33,017 nucleotides of DNA from Minisyncoccota bacterium (GTDB lineage: Bacteria; Patescibacteriota; Minisyncoccia; Minisyncoccales; Minisyncoccaceae): contig JAQUOQ010000002.1 of assembly GCA_028717005.1 (NCBI GenBank), positions 1 to 33,017 of the forward strand. The letters are read 5' to 3'. The position numbers were made by a program, and so were the translations under genes. Below are positions 24,174-32,590 of this stretch, in pieces. The notes under the pieces are model-generated. The model did no database searches, had not been told where the DNA came from, and saw nothing but the letters and a program-made list of their open reading frames with translations. Numbering within the stretch: the stretch's first letter is position 1; each line of letters opens with the position of its first letter.

Positions 24174-25826
24174 TTAAGCTTTTTTTAATTGCTTTTCCAA
24201 TTCTTCCTCGGTAAAAGGCCGCGAATTGTATTTCAATATTTTTTTATTTGCTTTAATTCCGTAGCCGGACAAAACTTTGCTAAGCTGCCCTAAGGCATTG
24301 GCCTCAGCAACGATTATTTTTTTGCTTCTCTGCAAAGCCTTCTTAAATTGTTTTTCCGGAAAAGGCGATAAAACAATCGGCTGAACCATTTTAAATCCGA
24401 GCCGCGAAACCGCTTCCCTCGCTACGCCCGCAACCGAACCCCACGCGATGACGGCGGTTTTCGATTTTTTGTTTCCGTAAATTTTTATGGCATCCATATC
24501 GTCTATTTCTTTTTGCATACCTTCAAATTTCCTTAACCTTTTTTCCTGCATTTTTTGTATTTCTTCCTGCTTCTCTTCCATTGTTATGCCCGCCTCATTA
24601 TGCTCATAGCTGTTTCCTTTTATAATCGCGCCTTTCTCGCCCGGGAAAGCCATTGGGGATATTCCGCTAACAGTATCCTTATATCTTTGATAAACGCTTT
24701 TCCCGCCCCATAAAGATTCCTTTTCTTTTTTTACCAGCCTTGAAACGCCTTTATCCACGCTAAACGTTCCTTCAGAAACCTCCTTATCCAAAAGAAGAAT
24801 CGCCGGGCTTTGGTATTTCCAAGCCAAATTCAATATTTTTCCCGCCCAATAAAAAGATTCTTCGGCGTTAGACGGAGCAATTACAAACCGTTCGAAATCA
24901 CCGTGCCCGGCAGACAGGGTGAAAAGCAAATCCGCCTGCGCGCTGTATGTGGGCACGCCAGTTGCCGGACCCATTCTTTGGCTGTTTACTATTACTAATG
25001 GCGTTTCCGATTCCGCCGAAAGGCTGATGGTTTCCGCCATCAAAGCAAATCCGCCTCCCGACGTTCCGACTGCCGCTCTTTTTCCCGCAAAGCCGGCGCC
25101 GACTGCTTCGCTTGCGACCGCTATTTCATTTTCCGGCTGTATCGCCAGCACGCCTAATTCTTTTTGGTGTTCGGCGAAATAATGTAAAATTGAACTCGCC
25201 GGGGTCATCGGATAAGCAAAATAAATATCCAGGCCGGCTTTGGCAAACCCCAAAGCCGTTGCTTCATTTCCGGTCAAAAGCATTTTGGGCCTGGCTTTAA
25301 TTTTCTCAATTTTAAACAAAGCTTGCGTCTGGCTGTAGGCGGCCTCGGCGATTTCAATGTTCTTTTCTAATTCCCTGTCTATTTCTTTTTCTAAAACTTC
25401 TTTTACTGTTTTCCATTCTATCCCGATCGCTTTTGCGAAACCGGCTATCAGAGCTGTATTCGCCATAATCGGAAGGCCCCCTAAATCTTTAACTATTTTT
25501 TCCGCCGGAATAGCTATCCCCTCTTTTCCGCCGCCATCACCGCTCAAAAAAAGCAAACCGCCGGATTTTAATTCGGCGCGATGCGCGGTTATGGTTTTTT
25601 TATCTAAGGCCAGAAGAAAATCAATTTTTTCCTTTCGGCAGTTAGCCGGTTCCTCGGCAGCGGTAATTTGCGAAAAATTATGCCCGCCTTTAATAAGGGA
25701 CTGGTAATCATCGTAAATATATATGTTATAGCCTAATTTATTAAAAAGCTTGGCAATTACAAGACCGGCCTTTCTCGAGCCTTGCCCGGCAGCACCGCCC
25801 ACTAAAATAGAATATTCCAACTTCAT
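24174..25826 (-). CDS. korA: 2-oxoacid:acceptor oxidoreductase, fused gamma/alpha subunit
   Basis: 550 aa; N-terminal gamma domain VGGAAGQGSRKAGLVIAKLF, then alpha domain TGNEATALGFAKAGLDIYFAYPMTPASSILHYF, VGTSGGGFALMAETISLSAESETPLVIV. Confidence 0.93.
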   Translation of the reverse strand: MKLEYSILVGGAAGQGSRKAGLVIAKLFNKLGYNIYIYDDYQSLIKGGHNFSQITAAEEPANCRKEKIDFLLALDKKTITAHRAELKSGGLLFLSGDGGGKEGIAIPAEKIVKDLGGLPIMANTALIAGFAKAIGIEWKTVKEVLEKEIDRELEKNIEIAEAAYSQTQALFKIEKIKARPKMLLTGNEATALGFAKAGLDIYFAYPMTPASSILHYFAEHQKELGVLAIQPENEIAVASEAVGAGFAGKRAAVGTSGGGFALMAETISLSAESETPLVIVNSQRMGPATGVPTYSAQADLLFTLSAGHGDFERFVIAPSNAEESFYWAGKILNLAWKYQSPAILLLDKEVSEGTFSVDKGVSRLVKKEKESLWGGKSVYQRYKDTVSGISPMAFPGEKGAIIKGNSYEHNEAGITMEEKQEEIQKMQEKRLRKFEGMQKEIDDMDAIKIYGNKKSKTAVIAWGSVAGVAREAVSRLGFKMVQPIVLSPFPEKQFKKALQRSKKIIVAEANALGQLSKVLSGYGIKANKKILKYNSRPFTEEELEKQLKKA

Positions 25827-25857
25827 TTGGTTTTTAGGTTAGTTTATTATATTACCG

Positions 25858-25863
25858 ATTATA
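25858..25863 (-). promoter_or_regulatory. -10-like TATAAT upstream of korA
   Basis: Minus strand TATAGTATAATCGG, about 31 nt before the ATG. Confidence 0.35.
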
Positions 25864-25930
25864 CTATAAAAGGTATAAAGAATAAACCCTCTTTAGGCCC
25901 TACGGTCGAAGCCTAAATAAGCCCTAAAAA

Positions 25931-25953
25931 TTAAAAAAGCCCTTTTAAAGGGC
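25931..25953 (-). terminator. Intrinsic terminator downstream of glmS
   Basis: Minus strand GCCCTTTAAAAGGGCTTTTTTAA. Confidence 0.75.
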
Positions 25954-25993
25954 CTGATTTCTGCGGTTTGTCCGCCTTTACCAGCTGTCAGAG

Positions 25994-26022
25994 AATGTTT
26001 GGCAGCCAGGCTACCAAACATT
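25994..26022 (-). other. Long hairpin in the glmS 3' region
   Basis: AATGTTTGGCAGCC A GGCTACCAAACATT: 14-bp arms with one mismatch. Confidence 0.65.
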
Positions 26023-26048
26023 GGATTTTCTGATTATTTTGTTTTCTT

Positions 26049-27863
26049 TTATTCCACGGTTACGCTTTTGGCGAGATTTTTCGGCTTATCAATATTCCGG
26101 CCCAAAACAGCGGCCATATAATAAGCAAAAAGATGCAAAGGAATGGCTGATAAAAGCGGGGTTAGCATTTCCAAAGTTTTCGGAATATAAATAACATCAT
26201 CGGCTATGTTTTTGATTTCTTCATTCCCCTCGGTGGCCAAAGCGATTACTTTTCCTTTTCTCGCCTTCACCTCTTCTATATTCGCTATCATTTTTTCGTA
26301 AACCGAATCCGACGGGCAGATTGCTATCGTCGGGCAATTTTCATCTATCAGGGCCAGCGGGCCATGCTTCAACTCCCCCCCGGCCGTTCCCTCGGCATGG
26401 ACATACGAAACCTCTTTTAGCTTCAAGGCTCCTTCCAGGGCAACCGGATAATTATATTTTCTGCCGATAAACCAAAAGTCCCGATACTTTTTGTATTTTT
26501 CCGCAATATTTTTTATCTCCTCTCTATGGCCTAATATTTCTCTGGCTAAATTGGGCAAATTAACCAGCTCGGAAACAATCCTCTTGCCTGTCACCACAGA
26601 CATCTCCCTTTGCCTGCCCAAATAAACGGTTAGCATCGCAAGAGTTGCCAACTGCCCGATAAAAGCTTTTGTTGAGGCGACGGCAATTTCCGGGCCGGAA
26701 CGGGTGTAAACGCCGGCATCGGTTTCCCTGGCCTGAGAAGAGCCGACAACATTAGTAATGCCCAAAGTTAAAATTCCTTTTTCTTTCATTTCCCGCATAG
26801 CCGCTAAAGTGTCGGCGGTTTCTCCGGATTGGGAAACAAAAATCGCTGCCGTATTTTTGTTGACAATCGGCTTCCTATACCGGAACTCGGATCCAATATC
26901 CGTTTCGCCGGCGATGCTGGCGTAATCTTCAAGCATATATTCCCCTACCGCGCAGGCGTAGTGGGCAGTGCCGCACCCTATCAAAAGCAGATTATTGATG
27001 CCTCTTAATTTTTCTTCAACCTGAAACAATCCTCCCAATTTTACATTACCATCTTCCAAAATCAAACGGCCGCGGATAGCATCTTCTATTGTATTGGGCT
27101 CTTCCATTATCTCTTTAAGCATAAAATGGTCATAACCGCCCTTCTCGGCCTGTTCGATATCCCAATCAATGGTTTCTATCTGTTTCTGCGATTCTTTTTC
27201 TTCTTTAAAGATGGAAAAGCCGGCTTTTTTTAAAACTGCGATTTCTCCGTCATCCAAATTTATTATTTGCCGCGTGTGGGTAATTATTGCCGAGGGATCA
27301 GATGCCACCAAAAACTCGTCAACGCCCACCCCTATAATCAAAGGGGACGACATTCGGGCAACCACAATTTTTTCCGGGTCGCCGGTAGAAATAACGGCTA
27401 GCCCATAAGTTCCCCTTATTTCTTTCAGGGCTTTTTTTACGGCTTCTTCCAAATTTCCGGAAAAGTATTTTTCTATTAAATGGGCGATAACTTCGGTATC
27501 GGTTTCCGATTTAAAGACATGCCCCTCGCCAATAAGATTATTTTTTAACTCTTTGTAATTTTCTACTATACCGTTATGCACTACGAATATTTCTTCTTTG
27601 CAGTCCGAATGCGGGTGGGCATTTTCTTTTGTCACCTCGCCCGTAGTTGCCCAACGCGTATGGCTGATGGCAACATTACCCTTAACGTGGTCAAAATTAT
27701 CGCTATTTTCCGATATCTTTCCAATTTGCTTGAATAAAAAGGGTTTGCCGTTTAAAACGCAAAAGCCGTAGCTGTCATACCCGCGATATTCCAATCTTTT
27801 TAACCCCGCTAAAACTATAGGCAGGGCATCTTTTGATCCAACATATCCGACTATACCGCACAT
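26049..27863 (-). CDS. glmS: Glutamine--fructose-6-phosphate aminotransferase (isomerizing)
   Basis: 604 aa; MCGIVGYVGSKDALPIVLAGLKRLEYRGYDSYG, SHTRWATTGEVTKENAHPHSD, two SIS domains, LAKSVTVE C-terminus. Confidence 0.98.
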   Translation of the reverse strand: MCGIVGYVGSKDALPIVLAGLKRLEYRGYDSYGFCVLNGKPFLFKQIGKISENSDNFDHVKGNVAISHTRWATTGEVTKENAHPHSDCKEEIFVVHNGIVENYKELKNNLIGEGHVFKSETDTEVIAHLIEKYFSGNLEEAVKKALKEIRGTYGLAVISTGDPEKIVVARMSSPLIIGVGVDEFLVASDPSAIITHTRQIINLDDGEIAVLKKAGFSIFKEEKESQKQIETIDWDIEQAEKGGYDHFMLKEIMEEPNTIEDAIRGRLILEDGNVKLGGLFQVEEKLRGINNLLLIGCGTAHYACAVGEYMLEDYASIAGETDIGSEFRYRKPIVNKNTAAIFVSQSGETADTLAAMREMKEKGILTLGITNVVGSSQARETDAGVYTRSGPEIAVASTKAFIGQLATLAMLTVYLGRQREMSVVTGKRIVSELVNLPNLAREILGHREEIKNIAEKYKKYRDFWFIGRKYNYPVALEGALKLKEVSYVHAEGTAGGELKHGPLALIDENCPTIAICPSDSVYEKMIANIEEVKARKGKVIALATEGNEEIKNIADDVIYIPKTLEMLTPLLSAIPLHLFAYYMAAVLGRNIDKPKNLAKSVTVE

Positions 27864-27864
27864 A

Positions 27865-30279
27865 TTATTTTATAACTATGTTTATTATCTTATTCGGCAC
27901 GAATACAATATCTTTGATTTCTTTGCCTTGAATCCAGGGCGCAATTTTAGAATCGTTAAAAGCGATGTCTTCAACTTCTCCCTTGTCGAGATCGGCCGGA
28001 ATTTCTATTTTTCCCCTCATCTTCCCGTTTATCTGTATCGCCATTACTATTTTTTCCTCTAAAATGCTTTTTTCGTCAACGGCTGGCCATTTTTCGAGAG
28101 TAATGCTCTGATTATTGCCGATGTTGCTCCACAACTCCTCGCAAAAATGCGGGGCGAATGGTGAAAATATTTTTAAAAATTTTTCGACGCAATCCCTTCC
28201 CCAATGCTCTTTATTGTCCGAAATAAAATTAATGTATTCCATAAAAAAAGCAACGCAGGTATTGAATTTCATTTTTTCCAAATCAACTGCTGCTCTCCTA
28301 ACCAATTTATTGGTCTCGGAAATTACTTTTTCGGAACTCTTTTCTTTGCCGTATAAATTAGCGGCCAAATCCCATGTCCTGTTAAGAAATCTATACACTC
28401 CGCTTACGCCTTGCGTATTCCACCCGATCGCCTGGTCAAAAGGGCCCATAAACATTTCGTAAATTCTTAAAGTGTCGGCTCCGAATTCGTCAGCCACTTG
28501 TTCCGGCGCGATTACATTGCCTTTTGATTTTGACATTTTTTGCCCGTCCGCAGCCAAAACCAATCCGACATTCCTTAGTTTTTGGAACGGCTCATTTGTT
28601 GAGATAACTCCGATATCAAACAAAAATTTGTGCCAGAATCTTGAATACAAAAGATGAAGCACGGCATGTTCGGCTCCGCCGACATAAAGATCAACGGGCA
28701 TCCATCTTTTTTCTTTATCTTTGCCAACCAATTCTTTATCATTTTTGTTATCCAAAAAACGCAGATAATACCAGCAGCTTCCTGCCCACTGGGGCATTGT
28801 ATTGGTTTCTCTTTTTGCTTTGCCGCCGCATTTCGGGCACTCTACATTTACCCAATCATCAATTGCCGCAAGCGGAGATTCGCCCGTGCCGGTCGGCTCG
28901 TATTTTTCCACTTTTGGCAGCTCTAAAGGCAGATCTTTTTCGCTTAAAGGAACAATTCCGCATTTTTCGCAAATAATTATTGGTATCGGCTCGCCCCAAT
29001 ACCGCTGCCGGGAGAAAACCCAATCTCGCAATTTGTAATTAATTGTTTTCCTTGCTTTGTTTTGTTTTTCTAAATGTTCCCCTATTTTCTCCCTTGCTTG
29101 TTCTGATTTTAAGCCGTCAAACCCGTCGGATGCGAACAACACCCCGTCATCAACAAAAGCTTTTTCTTCTTCAATCTCTCCGCTCGCCGGTTTGATTACT
29201 CTTATTATCGGCAAGCCGTATTTAGCTGCAAAATCAAAATCTCGCGCATCGTGCGCGGGCACTGCCATCACCGCTCCGGTCCCGTAGTGGCCAAGAACAT
29301 AATCGGCTACAAAAATCGGGATTTCTTTATTGTTAACAGGATTTATCGCGGTTAATCCAATAATTTTTATTCCGGTCTTTTCTTTTACTTCGCTGATTCT
29401 TTCCCGATCGCTTTTATTTTTAGCTTCCTCGATATAATCTAAAACGTCGCTCTCGTTCTCTATCTTCTGCGCCAGTTTTTCTAAAAGAGGATGCTCCGGC
29501 GCGAGAACGGCATAAGTGCAGCCGAACAAAGTATCTGCCCGGGTGGTAAAAACTTTGATTTCCTCCGTTCCGCCCTTTATCGGAAATGATATTTCCCATC
29601 CCTCGCTTCGCCCAATCCAATTTTTCTGCATTTCTTTTATTTTGTCGGGCCAGTCCAACCCCTCCAAGTCATTAAGCAACCTGTCCGCGTAATCAGTGAT
29701 TTTTAATACCCATTGCTCAATATCTTTTTTGGTTGTCTCCGTTCCGCACCTTTCGCATTTTCCCTCCACAACCTCCTCATTCGCCAATCCGGTTTTGCAC
29801 GACGGACACCAGTTTATGGGCAATAATTTTTTATAAGCCAGCCCTTTTTCGTAGAGCTTTAAAAATATCCATTGCGTCCATTTATAATACGCGGGGTCAG
29901 CAGAGCTTATTTCCCTGCCCCAATCATAACTAAAACCAGCCCGTTCCATTTGGTTTTTAATGTTTACTATATTTTTTTCCGTAGTGATAGCCGGATGTAT
30001 TCCGGTTTTAAGGGCATAGTTTTCCGCCGGCAATCCAAAAGCGTCCCAGCCCATGGGATGTAAAACGTTAAAGCCTTGCATCCGTTTTAGCCTGGCCATA
30101 ATGTCCGTGGCGACATAACCTTTGAAATGGCCTACGTGAAGGCCGCTACCGGATGGATACGGAAACATATCCAAAACATAGCACTTTGGCTTATCCGCCC
30201 CTTCTTCGGTCTTATAAAGATTATTTTTTCCCCAATAATCCTGCCACTTTTTCTCGATATTCTGAGGTTCGTAGTTCAT
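27865..30279 (-). CDS. leuS: Leucine--tRNA ligase
   Basis: 804 aa; MFPYPSGSGLHVGHFKGY (HIGH-like), KMSKSKGNVI (KMSKS), CP1 editing domain TTRADTLFGCTYAVLAPEHPL. Confidence 0.98.
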   Translation of the reverse strand: MNYEPQNIEKKWQDYWGKNNLYKTEEGADKPKCYVLDMFPYPSGSGLHVGHFKGYVATDIMARLKRMQGFNVLHPMGWDAFGLPAENYALKTGIHPAITTEKNIVNIKNQMERAGFSYDWGREISSADPAYYKWTQWIFLKLYEKGLAYKKLLPINWCPSCKTGLANEEVVEGKCERCGTETTKKDIEQWVLKITDYADRLLNDLEGLDWPDKIKEMQKNWIGRSEGWEISFPIKGGTEEIKVFTTRADTLFGCTYAVLAPEHPLLEKLAQKIENESDVLDYIEEAKNKSDRERISEVKEKTGIKIIGLTAINPVNNKEIPIFVADYVLGHYGTGAVMAVPAHDARDFDFAAKYGLPIIRVIKPASGEIEEEKAFVDDGVLFASDGFDGLKSEQAREKIGEHLEKQNKARKTINYKLRDWVFSRQRYWGEPIPIIICEKCGIVPLSEKDLPLELPKVEKYEPTGTGESPLAAIDDWVNVECPKCGGKAKRETNTMPQWAGSCWYYLRFLDNKNDKELVGKDKEKRWMPVDLYVGGAEHAVLHLLYSRFWHKFLFDIGVISTNEPFQKLRNVGLVLAADGQKMSKSKGNVIAPEQVADEFGADTLRIYEMFMGPFDQAIGWNTQGVSGVYRFLNRTWDLAANLYGKEKSSEKVISETNKLVRRAAVDLEKMKFNTCVAFFMEYINFISDNKEHWGRDCVEKFLKIFSPFAPHFCEELWSNIGNNQSITLEKWPAVDEKSILEEKIVMAIQINGKMRGKIEIPADLDKGEVEDIAFNDSKIAPWIQGKEIKDIVFVPNKIINIVIK

Positions 30280-30282
30280 ATT

Positions 30283-30477
30283 TTATACTATAAATCCGGC
30301 GATAATCGCCAAAACCACGGCAATCACAACCCCCCGCCAGAAATAACCATCATCGTTGAATTTTCTCTTAAAAAGCATTTCTAACACCGGCTTAGAAAAA
30401 AGCATAAGCACATAAAACGACAGCCCCACGGAAAGGGCGAAGAGAATTTTCCTTAAGATTATTAGCAATAACGGCAT
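30283..30477 (-). CDS. Small two-TM membrane protein, unknown function
   Basis: 64 aa with two hydrophobic segments (ILFALSVGLSFYVLMLF; GVVIAVVLAIIAGFIV); tightly packed upstream of leuS on the same strand. Confidence 0.5.
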   Translation of the reverse strand: MPLLLIILRKILFALSVGLSFYVLMLFSKPVLEMLFKRKFNDDGYFWRGVVIAVVLAIIAGFIV

Positions 30478-30535
30478 ATAATAGTAGTTAATTAAGTTGT
30501 GTTTTTACAATATCATAGCGTTTTAAAAAATGAAA

Positions 30536-30560
30536 GCCCTTTTAAAGGGCCTTCTTTTTT
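30536..30560. terminator. Terminator hairpin downstream of the HtrA-like gene (same core as 25939-25953)
   Basis: GCCCTTTTAAAGGGC with T run on plus and TTTCATTTTTT on minus. Confidence 0.7.
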
Positions 30561-30582
30561 GCCTGATTTTGATTGAATTTTG

Positions 30583-31614
30583 CTATTTTCTTTCTTTTAA
30601 AACCACTTTTAGCTCTATTTCTTCTTTGCCCCGCAAAACTAGCAGAGACACTTCGTCGCCGATTGAACAATCTGAAACCATATCGGATAAAGAGCTGTCT
30701 TGGGTAATTTTTTTGCCGTTTATTTCAAGCACGATATCATATTCTTTAAGCCCCGCGGCTTCAGCGCTGGAATTTTTGGCAACGGCCGGCTCGCCAAACA
30801 TCTCCCGTACAATCAAGGCACCGTAATTTACCGGCAGCTTATTGGCTTTGGAAATTTCTTCGCTTAATAAAATATATTTAACGCCTAAATAGGGCCTTTT
30901 GATTTTTCCCCCTTTTTTAACTTCCTTCAGGTCCTCCTTGATGTAATTAATTGGCAAAGCAAAACCGATGTTTTCCGCGCCCATAATCATGGCTGTATTT
31001 ATCCCAACGACATGCCCCTGCATATCAACTAATGGCCCACCGGAATTGCCGGGATTAATAGCAGCGTCGGTTTGTATTAGTCCCCTCAGATTTGTGGCTT
31101 TCGCGTCAAAACCATTATAGGCGGTAATTTTCCGGCTCAAGCCGGATACTATGCCCGCGGAAAGAGTGTCCTCAAACTCCCCCAGCGGATTACCGACGGC
31201 CAAAACCGATTCTCCCAATTCCACCTTGTCTGAATTGCCAAGCCTTAAGAACGGTAATTTCTTTCCTTCTATTTTTAGAATAGCCATGTCTATCAGCGGA
31301 TCTTTGGCAAGAACCTGTGCCGGATATTTGTGGTCCGGGTCTATTATTACCGTAAAATCAGCCTCTTTGTCTTCCACCACGTGATTACAAGTAAGAATAT
31401 ACCCGTCCGCGCTTACTATAAATCCGGATCCTCCGCCAATCTTTGTTTTTTGGCTGCCTTCCTTCATTTTTTTCGGTAAAGCTATTTTCTCCCCCCTAAC
31501 AGGGACAAAATAAAACTCTTCTATCTGCGGCAAATCCCTGGATGCAACGATAGTTATAACAGCCGGACAGACTTTTTTGGCGATTGCTATAATTGGCGAT
31601 TTTCTCCGTATCAT
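30583..31614 (-). CDS. HtrA/DegP-like (S1C) trypsin-like serine protease with PDZ domain
   Basis: 343 aa; GSGFIVSADGYILTCNHVV (His), DPLIDMAILKI (Asp), QTDAAINPGNSGGPLVDMQGHVVGIN (Ser); PDZ KNSSAEAAGLKEYDIVLEINGK. Confidence 0.94.
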   Translation of the reverse strand: MIRRKSPIIAIAKKVCPAVITIVASRDLPQIEEFYFVPVRGEKIALPKKMKEGSQKTKIGGGSGFIVSADGYILTCNHVVEDKEADFTVIIDPDHKYPAQVLAKDPLIDMAILKIEGKKLPFLRLGNSDKVELGESVLAVGNPLGEFEDTLSAGIVSGLSRKITAYNGFDAKATNLRGLIQTDAAINPGNSGGPLVDMQGHVVGINTAMIMGAENIGFALPINYIKEDLKEVKKGGKIKRPYLGVKYILLSEEISKANKLPVNYGALIVREMFGEPAVAKNSSAEAAGLKEYDIVLEINGKKITQDSSLSDMVSDCSIGDEVSLLVLRGKEEIELKVVLKERK

Positions 31615-31693
31615 AATTTGAGTTTTTATAGTTTATACATGTATTATAAACTAATTTCAAATAAAAAACCACTTATTAAAAAGGGCTTCATTG

Positions 31694-31766
31694 TGTCCCC
31701 GGCAGGAGTTGAACCTGCGACCTTTGCCTTAGGAGTGCACTGCTCTATCCTCTGAGCTACGGGGAC
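31694..31766 (-). tRNA. tRNA-Arg(CCU)
   Basis: Reverse complement GTCCCCGTAGCTCAGAGGATAGAGCAGTGCACTCCTAAGGCAAAGGTCGCAGGTTCAACTCCTGCCGGGGACA; 7-bp acceptor, D-arm GCTC/GAGC, T-arm GCAGG/CCTGC, anticodon loop CTCCTAA; CCA not encoded. Confidence 0.9.
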
Positions 31767-32427
31767 TCATTTTCTGTTTTATTAAATTAATAAGATTGTC
31801 TATTTTTCTTCGTGCCGAAACATCATAAACAGACACTCGACACATTCCATAAGGATGCCTTTCCAGGCTTTTGCTCCCCAAACCCACTTTTAAAATTTCT
31901 GGTTTTTGGAATCTTTCTAAAGAAAGATTAGTAATTTTCGACCAATATTCCTCGGCCTCTTTAACATTACCGTTTTTAGCTATTCTAACCATTATTTTAA
32001 TCTTATTGTCGTTTACCAGAATAATCTCTCGAAAAAACCTCATCATTATTCTTACCATCTCGGCGTCTGTATTTGTAAAAATAGCGCTGGGATTGCTATT
32101 GCTGTTTCCTCCCTCTGCCCAGTAAAGCATTGTTCCGGATATTAATAAATGGTTTTCAGATAAATTGAAATTTCTGAATTTTTCTTCTGCCCAACTCTTT
32201 GAATCTTCCCTGCTTTTCTTTGCCGAATTAATTAATCCGCTAATTAACTTCGTATTCAATATTTTCTTTTTTAGTCTATCTTTTTGAATTTCCGTTAATT
32301 CGATATCGCAACACCACCTTGAAATTGTGCTTTTTGCTACTAAAACCAAATCTCTTATCTCGCCATAAGATAAACCTTCTTTCCTTAAAACTATAACCTT
32401 TGTATATAAATCGATTTTCCTTCGCAT
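31729..32427 (-). CDS. HTH-containing protein with a possible LAGLIDADG-like/endonuclease-like C-terminal domain
   Basis: 232 aa; HTH KEGLSYGEIRDLVLVAKSTISRWCCDIELTEIQKDRLKKKI; then LLISGTMLYWAEGGNSNSNPSAIFTNTDAEMVRIMMRFFREI. C-terminus MSPRSSEDRAVHS* is encoded mostly by tRNA-Arg. Confidence 0.65.
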   Translation of the reverse strand: MRRKIDLYTKVIVLRKEGLSYGEIRDLVLVAKSTISRWCCDIELTEIQKDRLKKKILNTKLISGLINSAKKSREDSKSWAEEKFRNFNLSENHLLISGTMLYWAEGGNSNSNPSAIFTNTDAEMVRIMMRFFREIILVNDNKIKIMVRIAKNGNVKEAEEYWSKITNLSLERFQKPEILKVGLGSKSLERHPYGMCRVSVYDVSARRKIDNLINLIKQKMSPRSSEDRAVHS

Positions 32428-32467
32428 ATATTATAGTATCAATTTTTACCGAAAATTACAACACAGA

Positions 32468-32496
32468 TTAACTTGCAAAATGGCCCTATTTATAAT
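32468..32496 (+). promoter_or_regulatory. Putative tRNA-Ala promoter
   Basis: TTAACT (32468-32473), 17 bp, TATAAT (32491-32496), 18 nt before the tRNA 5' end. Confidence 0.55.
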
Positions 32497-32514
32497 ACAA
32501 TTTCAATTGCAAAA

Positions 32515-32590
32515 GGGCCCATAGCGCAGCTGGTAGCGCGCCTCTATGGCATAGAGGAGGTCAGGAGTTCGAATCTCCTTGGGTCCACCA
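32515..32590 (+). tRNA. tRNA-Ala(GGC)
   Basis: GGGCCCATAGCGCAGCTGGTAGCGCGCCTCTATGGCATAGAGGAGGTCAGGAGTTCGAATCTCCTTGGGTCCACCA; anticodon loop ATGGCAT; encoded CCA. Confidence 0.95.

Noticed and set aside
27863-27866. glmS ribozyme upstream of glmS
   Set aside because: leuS ends 1 bp upstream of the glmS start, leaving no space.
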